From Granulosicoccus sp947495035 (GTDB taxonomy: Bacteria; Pseudomonadota; Gammaproteobacteria; Granulosicoccales; Granulosicoccaceae), in assembly GCF_050589605.1 (NCBI RefSeq), contig NZ_JBNGOO010000007.1: a stretch of DNA of 64,000 nucleotides. One strand, written 5' to 3'. Each line of letters begins with the position of its first letter. Position 1 is the stretch's first letter. The translations under genes were made by a program, and so were the position numbers. Below, piece after piece: positions 56,454 to 64,000 of the stretch. The notes under the pieces were generated by a model. The model did no database searches. It saw nothing but the letters and a program-made list of their open reading frames with translations, and had not been told where the DNA came from.

Positions 56454-57575
56454 ATGGGTGACAAGACGGCGTTTGTCTGGGATGAGAAGTGTTTCTGGCA
56501 TTCTGGCGGCAACTACGCCCTGCTGGCACCGGTAGGCGGCCTGGTACAACCCATGGTTGCAGGTGGTCTGCCGGAGGCTCCCGAGACCAAGCGCCGTCTG
56601 AAGAATCTGATGGATGTCACTGGCCTCTCCGGTGAGCTGGCGATGATGAGTGCAGCGTCAGCCTCCATGGAAGATCTGTTGCGGGTGCATCCCGCCAGCT
56701 ACCTTGATGCATTCAAGCAGATGTCGGACAACGGTGGCGGTGAGCTGGGACTGCGGACACCCTTTGGTCCCGGTGCCTTCGAGATAGCCAGCCTGTCAGC
56801 CGGACTGGTCTGTCAGGCGCTTGAAAGCGTACTGCGTGAAGAGGCTCGCAATGCGTACGCCCTGTCTCGTCCACCGGGCCATCACTGCCTGCCGGATTAT
56901 CCGAACGGGTTCTGCCTGCTGGCCAATATCGCCATTGCCATTGAACGGGCCAGATCAAAGGGGCTTGGCAAGCGATTCGCTGTGGTCGACTGGGACGTAC
57001 ATCATGGCAATGGTACCGAAGCCATTTTCCTGGAACGCGACGATGTGCTGAGCATATCCATTCATCAGGATCGTTGCTATCCCCACGACACGGGCAAGGC
57101 CGACACGACAGGCAAGGGTGCGGGTCAGGGCTTCAACATGAACATTCCCCTGCCTCCCGGGTGTGGACACAAGGCGTACCTGGATGTGATGGAGCGGCTC
57201 GTGGTACCGAAACTGCTGCAGTACGATGCCGACGTCGTCATCATCGCCTGCGGTTTCGACGCTGCTGGGTTCGACCCATTGGCGCGCATGATGTGTTCAG
57301 CCGAGACGTATCAACTCATGACCCGTCAGCTCATGGCCATCACTGACGGCCGGCTGGTCGCCGCGCACGAAGGAGGATATTCGGAAGTGTATGTTCCCTT
57401 CTGCGGCCATGCCATGCTGGAGGAGATGTCCGGCAGCGACATTCGCGCTGAGGACCCGTTATACCATCGTGTCTCCTCTCAACAGCCCGACGAACATGTC
57501 GATGCATTCCACCGAGGCGTCGTGGACAGCTTACTCGAGGAATTTCACTCATCCGGCGTGCTGATGCAAGCCTGA
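56454..57575 (+). CDS. Histone deacetylase-like amidohydrolase
   Basis: 373 residues of the HDAC/acetylpolyamine amidohydrolase superfamily. SRPPGHHCLPDYPNGFCLLAN carries the catalytic His-His pair, VVDWDVHHGNGTEAIF and ACGFDAAGFDPL the Zn ligands (Asp, His, Asp), and AHEGGYSEVYVPF the C-terminal loop (GGY). It would remove acetyl groups from small amines or proteins. 81 bp after the regulator; the link with the monooxygenase is only positional. Confidence 0.87.
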   Translation: MGDKTAFVWDEKCFWHSGGNYALLAPVGGLVQPMVAGGLPEAPETKRRLKNLMDVTGLSGELAMMSAASASMEDLLRVHPASYLDAFKQMSDNGGGELGLRTPFGPGAFEIASLSAGLVCQALESVLREEARNAYALSRPPGHHCLPDYPNGFCLLANIAIAIERARSKGLGKRFAVVDWDVHHGNGTEAIFLERDDVLSISIHQDRCYPHDTGKADTTGKGAGQGFNMNIPLPPGCGHKAYLDVMERLVVPKLLQYDADVVIIACGFDAAGFDPLARMMCSAETYQLMTRQLMAITDGRLVAAHEGGYSEVYVPFCGHAMLEEMSGSDIRAEDPLYHRVSSQQPDEHVDAFHRGVVDSLLEEFHSSGVLMQA

Positions 57576-57861
57576 CAACTGACGAAGAGGCGGCAGGACA
57601 TCAGATTTCCTGATTCATCGAGCGATGCCGCATGGTTTCCTGCATCACCATGGAAGCGGATAACCACCCGGAAAACAATCTTGACCTGCATCGGGTTCCG
57701 TGCACCCACGCAAGACGCATTCACAGCCTCATCGGTGATGAGTCAGCGGAAATCAAGTGGTCGAGTAAATACTACAAAATCGAAATTGAGGCATGGAATC
57801 ACCGCTACCTTCACAGGTCCCACACCAACCGCGACCTTCTGCAGGCGCCAGAGACTATTTG

Positions 57862-59055
57862 ATGAAAAGCTTACCGACCATACGCCAGACTGCGCCTCTG
57901 TGGAAGATATGGTTATCCTCCTCGCTGCTGCTCACTGTGGCCGCGTGCAGCAGTGATGATGACTCCGATGGTGTGCTTCTCGACAGCACAACCTTCTCCA
58001 TCAGCGCTGACGGTACTCAGGAAATCCCACCGACCGGCTCTGATGCGACTGCAGAGGGTGAATTCATGTTGCAGGATGAAACCGGTCTTCTCACGGGCAG
58101 CGTGATGGCCACGGGCATCGACATCAGCGCCGCGCATATTCATGAGGGCTTCGCCGGCAGCAATGGCGATGTGATCATCACACTCGATGTCGACGGCGAT
58201 GCCATCTCGGTACCGGACTCGACATTGCTGACGGCGGATCAGCAGACGTCCATGCTGGCGGGCAACTACTACCTGAACGTTCACTCTGACGAATTCCCGG
58301 CCGGAGAGATCCGTGACCAACTGGCTCCCTCTGGCATTTCGGTTCTGCAGATGGCTCTTTCAGGCAGCAATGAAGTCCCGCCCGTCGAGTCCAATGGCTC
58401 CGGCACAGCGTACATTACCGTTGATGACGATATTGGCTCCATCATCATCAATGTCATTACCAGCGGCCTGACGACCCCCGAAGCCGCTCATATCCACAGC
58501 GGTTTCGCTGGAAGCAACGGCGATGTCCTGTATGCGCTTGAGCAGGACGCCGCAGAGGTGGGCAATTTCAGCAGTGGTGAAGACACGGTACTGAGCACAG
58601 AAGAGCTGAATAGCCTGCAGGCTGGTGGCACCTATATCAATGTGCACAGTGCAGAAGTACCCAGTGGTGAATTGCGCGCCCAGGTATTGCCTTCTGGTGT
58701 CAGCCTGCTCAACGCGATGCTGAACGGGGAACAGGAAGTACCGCCAGTGGCCACCACAGCGGCAGGCACTGGCGTAGTGACCCTCGACGAGAACCAGAGC
58801 ACGGCGACGGCCTTTGTCACTGTCTCGGATGCTCCTACCGCCAACGCCGGGCACATCCATGAAGGCGCTGCGGGTGTGAACGGAGATGTCATCATCACTC
58901 TGAACCAGGATGCCGAGGACGCCGGTCTGTTCAGCATCGTCGGAGAGCCTGTCACGGCAGATCAGATTGACACGTTCCTCAACGGCGGAATGTACTTCAA
59001 CGTGCACACACCGACCAATCCGGGTGGTGAGGTTCGAGGCCAGATCGAGCCCTGA
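57862..59055 (+). CDS. Lipoprotein with three CHRD domains
   Basis: 397 residues. Signal peptide with lipobox TVAAC, then a Ser/Asp linker. Three tandem CHRD units of about 120 residues each repeat a set of phrases: AAHIHEGFAGSNGDVIITL, then NYYLNVHSDEFPAGEIRDQL; AAHIHSGFAGSNGDVLYAL, then TYINVHSAEVPSGELRAQV; and AGHIHEGAAGVNGDVIITL, then MYFNVHTPTNPGGEVRGQI. The HIH and NVH histidines recur in each. CHRD proteins are extracytoplasmic with unknown ligands (chordin-related). Stand-alone gene. Start at 57862 chosen to give a proper signal. Confidence 0.85.
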   Translation: MKSLPTIRQTAPLWKIWLSSSLLLTVAACSSDDDSDGVLLDSTTFSISADGTQEIPPTGSDATAEGEFMLQDETGLLTGSVMATGIDISAAHIHEGFAGSNGDVIITLDVDGDAISVPDSTLLTADQQTSMLAGNYYLNVHSDEFPAGEIRDQLAPSGISVLQMALSGSNEVPPVESNGSGTAYITVDDDIGSIIINVITSGLTTPEAAHIHSGFAGSNGDVLYALEQDAAEVGNFSSGEDTVLSTEELNSLQAGGTYINVHSAEVPSGELRAQVLPSGVSLLNAMLNGEQEVPPVATTAAGTGVVTLDENQSTATAFVTVSDAPTANAGHIHEGAAGVNGDVIITLNQDAEDAGLFSIVGEPVTADQIDTFLNGGMYFNVHTPTNPGGEVRGQIEP

Positions 59056-59176
59056 GGTCACGCTGACACCTGAAAGATGTCGGTCAGTCGCCGCCCGTCA
59101 GGCGGCGACCCATTTCGCAAGTCGCTGCGCTATCATCCCCCAAACCCTCAATATTGACTGACAGCGACCATCCCGA

Positions 59177-60268
59177 ATGCAAACCCGGACAGACGCGCCC
59201 GCCATCATCGTCGGCGGGGGCCTGAGTGGACTGTGTGCCGCCTTTCGGCTACAACAGCTGGGCATATCGTATCGGCTGCTGGAAGCCAGGGATCGTCTGG
59301 GTGGACGCATACTGACCACTGACGACAGTCACATCGATCTGGGGCCATCGTGGTTCTGGCCAGGCCAGCGCCAGATTGCCGAACTGATCAGCGAACTCGG
59401 CCTGCAAGACGGCATCTACCCACAAGCCAGCGATGGCTTGTCTGTCATGGAGTACGCCGACGGCACCTTGCAGAAGAGTCATGGCGGCGCTTCCATGGCC
59501 GGATCAAATCGCCTGGAAGGCGGCATGCAGAGACTCATCACGGCACTCGCTGACACATTGCCCGCCGAGCGCATTAAGACATCCTCGCAGGTCAGGCACA
59601 TCGAACAGACGCGGGATGGTATTACTCTGCGTGTCGAACAGGCGGGGGAAGATATCCAGCTGTCTGGCAGACTCGTCATTCTGGCGCTGCCGCCTCGTGT
59701 CGCCGCAAATACCATCCACTTCCAGCCCGGCCTTCCCAGCAAGGACGGGCAAGTGCTGGAACGGATACCCACCTGGATGGCTGCCCAATGCAAGATCATC
59801 GCGGAATACGATGCAGCCTTCTGGCTGGCCGACGGCCTGTCGGGGGACGGCTTCAGTCAGCTCGGACCTCTGGGAGAAGTTCATGACGCGTCCCCACGTC
59901 ACGGTGATACCCATGCCCTGTTCGGCTTTGTTGCGGTACCACCTGCACAACGGCAGGGGCAAGACGACGCTCTGAAGCAGGCCGCTATCGAGCAGCTGGT
60001 CCGGATGTTCGGCGAAGCCGCCAGCACCCCGGTGGCTGTACATCTGCAGGACTGGGCCTTCGATGGACTCACGGCGACGGCTCTTGATCGCAGCATGCAG
60101 ATCCCACACGGCCATGCGCGCCCCACCCTGAGCAGTGAGTGGAACAAACGGGTACTCTGGGCAGGCACGGAAACCGCTGGCCTGACAGACCATTCCAATG
60201 GTTATCTGGAAGGCGCCGTGGAAGCCGGTAATCGAGCGGCCACTCTGGTGGCGACACTGAACCCATGA
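59177..60268 (+). CDS. FAD-dependent amine oxidase-type protein
   Basis: 363 residues, short for a monoamine oxidase. AIIVGGGLSGLCAAFRLQQLG (FAD dinucleotide motif), LLEARDRLGGRI, then DLGPSWFWPGQ, and at the C-terminus VLWAGTETAGLTDHSNGYLEGAVEAGNRAA, the flavin-binding end. No covalent FAD cysteine evident. Substrate could be an amine, a carotenoid-like compound or a polyamine; the HDAC-like amidohydrolase four kilobases away is a possible but unproved partner. ATG 59177. Confidence 0.82.
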   Translation: MQTRTDAPAIIVGGGLSGLCAAFRLQQLGISYRLLEARDRLGGRILTTDDSHIDLGPSWFWPGQRQIAELISELGLQDGIYPQASDGLSVMEYADGTLQKSHGGASMAGSNRLEGGMQRLITALADTLPAERIKTSSQVRHIEQTRDGITLRVEQAGEDIQLSGRLVILALPPRVAANTIHFQPGLPSKDGQVLERIPTWMAAQCKIIAEYDAAFWLADGLSGDGFSQLGPLGEVHDASPRHGDTHALFGFVAVPPAQRQGQDDALKQAAIEQLVRMFGEAASTPVAVHLQDWAFDGLTATALDRSMQIPHGHARPTLSSEWNKRVLWAGTETAGLTDHSNGYLEGAVEAGNRAATLVATLNP

Positions 60269-60391
60269 ACCAGTGAACGCCGCCCCGAAAAAAGCGAGTA
60301 CGCGGCTGTAGGCGCCGGTATGGCGCGAGCGGCGCGCCGCCCGGCCGAAGACGATTTCTGGTCGTGGGTTCATGTCTCATCGACGCCAGGC

Positions 60392-61366
60392 TCAAAAGGC
60401 CCAGTCTTCGTCTTCCGTGGCTACCGCCTTGCCGATGACGTAGGAAGATCCCGAACCGGAAAAGAAGTCGTGGTTTTCATCGGCATTGGGTGACAGAGAC
60501 GCCATGATGGCCGGACTCACCGCACAGACATCATCCGGAAACAAGGCCTCGTACCCCAGGTTCTGCAGCGCCTTGTTGGCGTTGTAATGCAGGAAGTGTT
60601 TGACATCCTCCGACAGGCCCAGAGGGTCATAAAGGCTTTCGGTATAACGGACCTCGATCTCGTACAGATCGAAGAGCAGCGAGAAGGCAAAGTCCTTGAG
60701 CTGCTCCCGCTCGCTGTCATCCAGCAGTTCCAGTCCGCGCTGAAACTTGTAGCCGATGTAATAACCGTGTACCGCTTCATCCCGGATGATCAGGCGAATC
60801 AGATCGGCCGTGTTGGTCAATCTGGCCCGGCTCGACCAGTGCATCGGCAGGTAGAAGCCGGAGTAGAACAGAAAGCTCTCCAGAAAAACGCTGGCTATCT
60901 TGCGACGCAGCGGGCTGGCCGCCACATCGTACTCCGACAGTATCAGGCGCGACTTGGCCTGCAAATGCTCGTTCTCGGCAGACCAGCGAAAGGCCTCATC
61001 AACCTCTGCGCTCTGACACAGGGTCGAGAATACCGAGGAATAGCTGCGCGCATGAACGGCCTCCATGAACGCGATATTGCTCAGTACTGCCTCTTCATGA
61101 GGCGTCAGGGCATCGGGCATCAGGGCTGGTGCACCCACCGTGTTCTGAATGGTATCCAGCAGTGTCAGCCCGGTGAATACGCGAATGGTCAGCTGCCTCT
61201 CCTCGGCAGTCAGCCGGGTCCAGCTCTGGATATCATTGGATAACGGCACTTTCTCCGGCAGCCAGAAGTTGGACGTCAGACGGTTCCAGATTTCCAGATC
61301 CTTGTCATCGTCCAGTCTGTTCCAGTTGATGGCCAGCGGCACCGGGTTGGTTCTGTTTGTTTGCAT
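60392..61366 (-). CDS. nrdF: Class Ib ribonucleotide reductase beta subunit NrdF
   Basis: 324 residues. Ligands and radical Tyr are all present: Asp in LLDTIQ, Glu and His in MEAVHARSY (the Tyr four after His is the radical site), Glu in LESFLFYSGF, Glu and His in RDEAVHGYYIG. Lacks the class Ia C-terminus but ends in the NrdF-type tail with WAF. Dimanganese or diiron centre assembled with NrdI. 12 bp after nrdE in nrdHIEF. Confidence 0.95.
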   Translation of the reverse strand: MQTNRTNPVPLAINWNRLDDDKDLEIWNRLTSNFWLPEKVPLSNDIQSWTRLTAEERQLTIRVFTGLTLLDTIQNTVGAPALMPDALTPHEEAVLSNIAFMEAVHARSYSSVFSTLCQSAEVDEAFRWSAENEHLQAKSRLILSEYDVAASPLRRKIASVFLESFLFYSGFYLPMHWSSRARLTNTADLIRLIIRDEAVHGYYIGYKFQRGLELLDDSEREQLKDFAFSLLFDLYEIEVRYTESLYDPLGLSEDVKHFLHYNANKALQNLGYEALFPDDVCAVSPAIMASLSPNADENHDFFSGSGSSYVIGKAVATEDEDWAF

Positions 61367-61378
61367 CGTCAGGGCGTC

Positions 61379-63532
61379 TCAGAGTGAGCAGGAAACACAG
61401 CCTTGCACTTCAGTCCCTTCCAGGGCCAGTTGGCGCAGGCGAATGTAGTAGATGGTCTTGATCCCCTGCTTCCAGGCATGAATCTGTGCACGATTGATAT
61501 CCCGGGTGGTCGCGCTGTCCTTGAAGAACAGCGTCAGTGACAGTCCCTGATCCACATGGCGAGTCGCCGCCGCATAGGTATCGATGATGGCTTCCGGGCC
61601 GATATCATAGGCGTCCCGGTAATACGCCATGTTCTCGTTGGTCATGAAGGGCGCGGGATAATAGACACGACCCAGCTTGCCTTCCTTGCGTATCTCGATG
61701 CGAGAAGTTATCGGATGAATGGACGACGTGGAATTGTTGATGTAACTGATGGATCCGGTCGGGGGTACGGCTTGCAGATTTCGGTTGTAGAGACCACCGC
61801 GCATGATGGCTGTCTTCAACAACTGCCATTGTTCGGCGTCGGGTATAGCGATACCGGCTTGCTCGAACAGTTCCTGCACACGCATCGTTGCCGGAACGAA
61901 CTTCCCTGTGATGTATTCATCGAAGAACGAGCCATCCGCATAGCGGGACTGCTCGAACCCGGCAAAACTCTGCCCCTTCTCCAGAGCCAGTGCATGGGAT
62001 GCCTGAAGGCAGTGATACAACACCGTGCAGAAATAGATATTGGTGAAATCGAGCCCCTCCTCGCTGCCATAGTGAATGCGTTCTCGAGCCAGATAGCCAT
62101 GCAGATTCATCTGACCCAGACCGATGGCATGACTCTCATCATTGCCACGACGCACCGAGGGCACGCTGTCGATGGCACTCATCTCGGACACGGCGCTCAG
62201 CGCTCGTATTGCGGTGGCCACACTGCGTCCCAGTTCGCCACCATCCATGACCTTTGCGATATTCAGACTACCCAGGTTGCAGGAGATGTCAGTGCCGGTA
62301 TGCTGGTAACTCAGGTCATCATTGAATGTCGAGGCTTCATTCACCTGCAGAATCTCCGAACACAGATTGGACATGGAGATACGCCCTTGCACGGGGTTCG
62401 CCCGATTGGCCGTGTCCTCGAACAGGATGTACGGATAGCCGCTTTCGAACTGGATCTCGGCAATGGTCTGAAAGAGCAGACGCGCATTGATCTTCGATTT
62501 GCGAATCCGCGAGTCATTCACCATGTCGTGATAATGCTCGGACACGGCAATATCGGCCAGTGGCTTGCCGTGGACTATCTGCACATCATGTGGCGAGAAC
62601 AGATACATGTCCTCGTTCTTGCGGGCCAGCTCGAAGGTGATGTCCGGGATGACCACGCCGAGAGACAGGGTCTTGATGCGGATCTTCTCATCGGCGTTCT
62701 CTCGCTTGGTATCCAGAAATCGCAGAATGTCCGGGTGATGGGCATGCAGATAGACGGCACCGGCCCCCTGTCTCGCACCCAGTTGATTGGCATAGGAGAA
62801 ACTGTCTTCCAGCAGCTTCATGACGGGTATGACCCCGGATGACTGGTTTTCGATGCCCTTGATCGGCGCTCCCTGCTCGCGGATATTGGTCAACAACAAG
62901 GCCACACCACCGCCGCGTTTGGACAGCTGCAGGGCCGAGTTGATGCCGCGCCCGATGCTTTCCATATTGTCTTCCAGACGCAGCAGAAAGCAGGAAATCA
63001 ACTCCCCTCGCTGCGCCTTGCCGGCGTTCAGGAAGGTTGGCGTTGCCGGTTGAAAACGACCACTGAGAATTTCCTCCAGCAGACGCCGCGCGAAGTCCTC
63101 ATCGCCGCGAGCCAGGGAAAGCGCCACCATGACCACCCGATCTTCATAGCGTTCCAGATAGCGAGCGCCGTCACGCGTGGTCAGGGTGTAGGAGGTGTAG
63201 TACTTGAACGCTCCCAGAAAGGTCGGAAAGCGGAATCTGAACGCAAAAGCGGCCTGCCAGATATCCTCCAGAAAATCGTGAGAATAGGATGCCAGCACCT
63301 GCGCCTCGTAATAGCCTTCCTCCACCAGATAATCCAGCTTTTCCTTCAACGAGTGGAAGAACACGGTGTTCTGATTGACGTGCTGCAGAAAATATTGTCT
63401 CGCCGCCTGACGATCGGCATCGAACTGAATGCGCCCATCCTCATCATAGAGGTTCAGCATCGCATTCAATGCATGGTAGTCGAGCGGCGGTACCTCACTC
63501 TTCAGCGTTCGTTCGAGTATTGCTGTGTCCAA
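61379..63532 (-). CDS. nrdE: Class Ib ribonucleotide reductase alpha subunit NrdE
   Basis: 717 residues from TTG at 63532, close to the usual NrdE length. LDYHALNAMLNLYDEDGRIQFDADRQAARQYFLQHVNQNTVFFHSLKEKLDYLVEEGYYE opens the protein as split segments of that sequence show; SNLCSEILQ carries the Cys-Glu active site, then NPxTG-type loops, and the C-terminus GCVSCSL holds the redox-active cysteines. ATG or GTG starts give poor family fits, so TTG is preferred, overlapping the nrdI end by 31 bp. Reduces ribonucleotides. Confidence 0.9.
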   Translation of the reverse strand: MDTAILERTLKSEVPPLDYHALNAMLNLYDEDGRIQFDADRQAARQYFLQHVNQNTVFFHSLKEKLDYLVEEGYYEAQVLASYSHDFLEDIWQAAFAFRFRFPTFLGAFKYYTSYTLTTRDGARYLERYEDRVVMVALSLARGDEDFARRLLEEILSGRFQPATPTFLNAGKAQRGELISCFLLRLEDNMESIGRGINSALQLSKRGGGVALLLTNIREQGAPIKGIENQSSGVIPVMKLLEDSFSYANQLGARQGAGAVYLHAHHPDILRFLDTKRENADEKIRIKTLSLGVVIPDITFELARKNEDMYLFSPHDVQIVHGKPLADIAVSEHYHDMVNDSRIRKSKINARLLFQTIAEIQFESGYPYILFEDTANRANPVQGRISMSNLCSEILQVNEASTFNDDLSYQHTGTDISCNLGSLNIAKVMDGGELGRSVATAIRALSAVSEMSAIDSVPSVRRGNDESHAIGLGQMNLHGYLARERIHYGSEEGLDFTNIYFCTVLYHCLQASHALALEKGQSFAGFEQSRYADGSFFDEYITGKFVPATMRVQELFEQAGIAIPDAEQWQLLKTAIMRGGLYNRNLQAVPPTGSISYINNSTSSIHPITSRIEIRKEGKLGRVYYPAPFMTNENMAYYRDAYDIGPEAIIDTYAAATRHVDQGLSLTLFFKDSATTRDINRAQIHAWKQGIKTIYYIRLRQLALEGTEVQGCVSCSL

Positions 63533-63918
63533 AAGCGTTTCAGTCCCTGTCTGACCAGTTGAATATCTGTGGATGTGCCCGCCAATTCGAATCGATACAA
63601 CACTGGCACCTGACACTTGCGAGCGATGACATCACCGGCCAGCGCGAAAGTGGCCCCGAAACTTCGGTTGCCGGATGCGATGACGCCACGCAGTTGATGA
63701 CGGATTCGTTTGTCGTTCAGCGCACGGATCACTGGCCCGGGTACCGCTCCGCGGCCCTTGCCATCGGCAAAGGTCGGGCAGATGAGCACGAACGGTGATT
63801 CCATGATTGGCACGGGCGCGTCAAGGGCCTGCGGCAATCGAGTTGCCAGCAGGTTCAACTTGCCGATGAAGCGTTCCGTATTGCCTGATGCGCTGGAGTA
63901 ATAGAGCAGCGCGCTCAA
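63502..63918 (-). CDS. nrdI: Flavodoxin-like NrdI
   Basis: 138 residues. LLYYSSASGNTERFIGKL (FMN phosphate loop), PFVLICPTFADGKGRGAVPGPVIRAL and GVIASGNRSFGATFALAGDVIARKCQVPVLYRFELAGT match NrdI, which delivers oxidant to the NrdF dimetal site. The start is TTG, as no ATG or GTG fits; it lies four bases after the nrdH stop codon, so coupling would replace a strong ribosome site. Confidence 0.92.
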   Translation of the reverse strand: MSALLYYSSASGNTERFIGKLNLLATRLPQALDAPVPIMESPFVLICPTFADGKGRGAVPGPVIRALNDKRIRHQLRGVIASGNRSFGATFALAGDVIARKCQVPVLYRFELAGTSTDIQLVRQGLKRFWTQQYSNER

Positions 63919-63922
63919 GGGG

Positions 63923-64000
63923 TCATGCCAGAGTATTGATCATGTCCGGTCGGAACCCGCCCCAGTGACTTTCGCCCGCGACGACCACCGGCGCCTGCCG
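63923..64000 (-). CDS. nrdH: NrdH redoxin, C-terminal end (window edge)
   Basis: The minus strand reads ...RQAPVVVAGESHWGGFRPDMINTLA* to TGA at 63923-63925; the gene continues off the window. The QxPVVxAG...W.GFRPD.I pattern is diagnostic of NrdH glutaredoxin-like proteins, the electron donor to NrdEF. Completes nrdHIEF. Confidence 0.9.
   Translation of the reverse strand, partial: RQAPVVVAGESHWGGFRPDMINTLA

Noticed and set aside
57632..57862. 76-codon frame before the CHRD lipoprotein
   Set aside because: No ribosome site; it ends where the lipoprotein begins and has no domain character.
1..64000. CRISPR arrays, tRNA or rRNA genes, insertion sequences, integrase or attachment sites
   Set aside because: I looked for repeat-spacer patterns, cloverleaf-like segments and transposase motifs and saw none; a dedicated search (tRNAscan, ISfinder) was not possible.

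Overview
The window looks like a chromosomal stretch of a moderately GC-rich, aerobic, probably marine gammaproteobacterium. The grounds are a TRAP transporter, a polyhydroxyalkanoate phasin, a class Ib ribonucleotide reductase operon and generally proteobacterial families with Shine-Dalgarno starts. A Granulosicoccus-like lineage is a guess that the sequence alone cannot settle. There are no rRNA genes, tRNA genes, CRISPR arrays, insertion sequences or phage genes that I can see. Genes lie on both strands in short operons.

Layout. 1-5.2 kb: end of a TPR protein, a RidA-like protein, an AhpD-like protein divergent from its TetR regulator (two operator copies between them), and stress/membrane genes (YrhK, UspF-like, DUF421, MgtC). 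5.2-5.5 kb: a compact transcription unit for a 24-residue peptide. 5.5-16 kb: topoisomerase IB and a YfcE-like phosphoesterase, sulfotransferase, CsbD-like lipoprotein, lactate dehydrogenase, a PHB-depolymerase-type esterase, a YHYH protein, an SLC13 transporter and a secreted repeat protein. 16-26 kb: a catabolic locus of GntR regulator, YdiJ-like FAD/Fe-S 2-hydroxyacid dehydrogenase, and divergently an aminotransferase, DctPQM TRAP transporter, enoyl-CoA hydratase and CoA transferase. 26-35 kb: phasin, arsR-arsH-acr3, a second esterase, a small lipoprotein, MacAB and YceI.

35.7-39.1 kb is the most unusual part: an overlapping operon of a 57-residue ribbon-helix-helix protein, a degenerate-CYTH/CHAD protein, a ParA-like ATPase, a stand-alone CYTH protein and a divergent NUDIX protein. 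CHAD and CYTH proteins bind or hydrolyse polyphosphate and ParA ATPases position cargo, so I propose a polyphosphate-granule positioning and turnover system. A GGDEF/EAL protein follows.

41-57.6 kb is a soluble di-iron monooxygenase locus of the propane monooxygenase type (mimA-mimB-mimC-mimD with a dedicated GroEL-like chaperonin mimG), followed by a glyoxalase-like protein, a Tat-exported small subunit and a GMC oxidoreductase that could oxidise the alcohol product. Divergent to it are four genes I cannot assign (one a beta-propeller) and an AcoR/MimR-type regulator whose sigma-54 contact loop is degenerate. 57.8-64 kb: a triple-CHRD lipoprotein, an amine oxidase and the nrdHIEF operon (nrdH cut by the window edge).

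A striking background feature is the number of short tandem repeats (6, 7, 8, 9, 12 and 24 bp units). Several sit in coding sequence or at a start codon and preserve reading frame.
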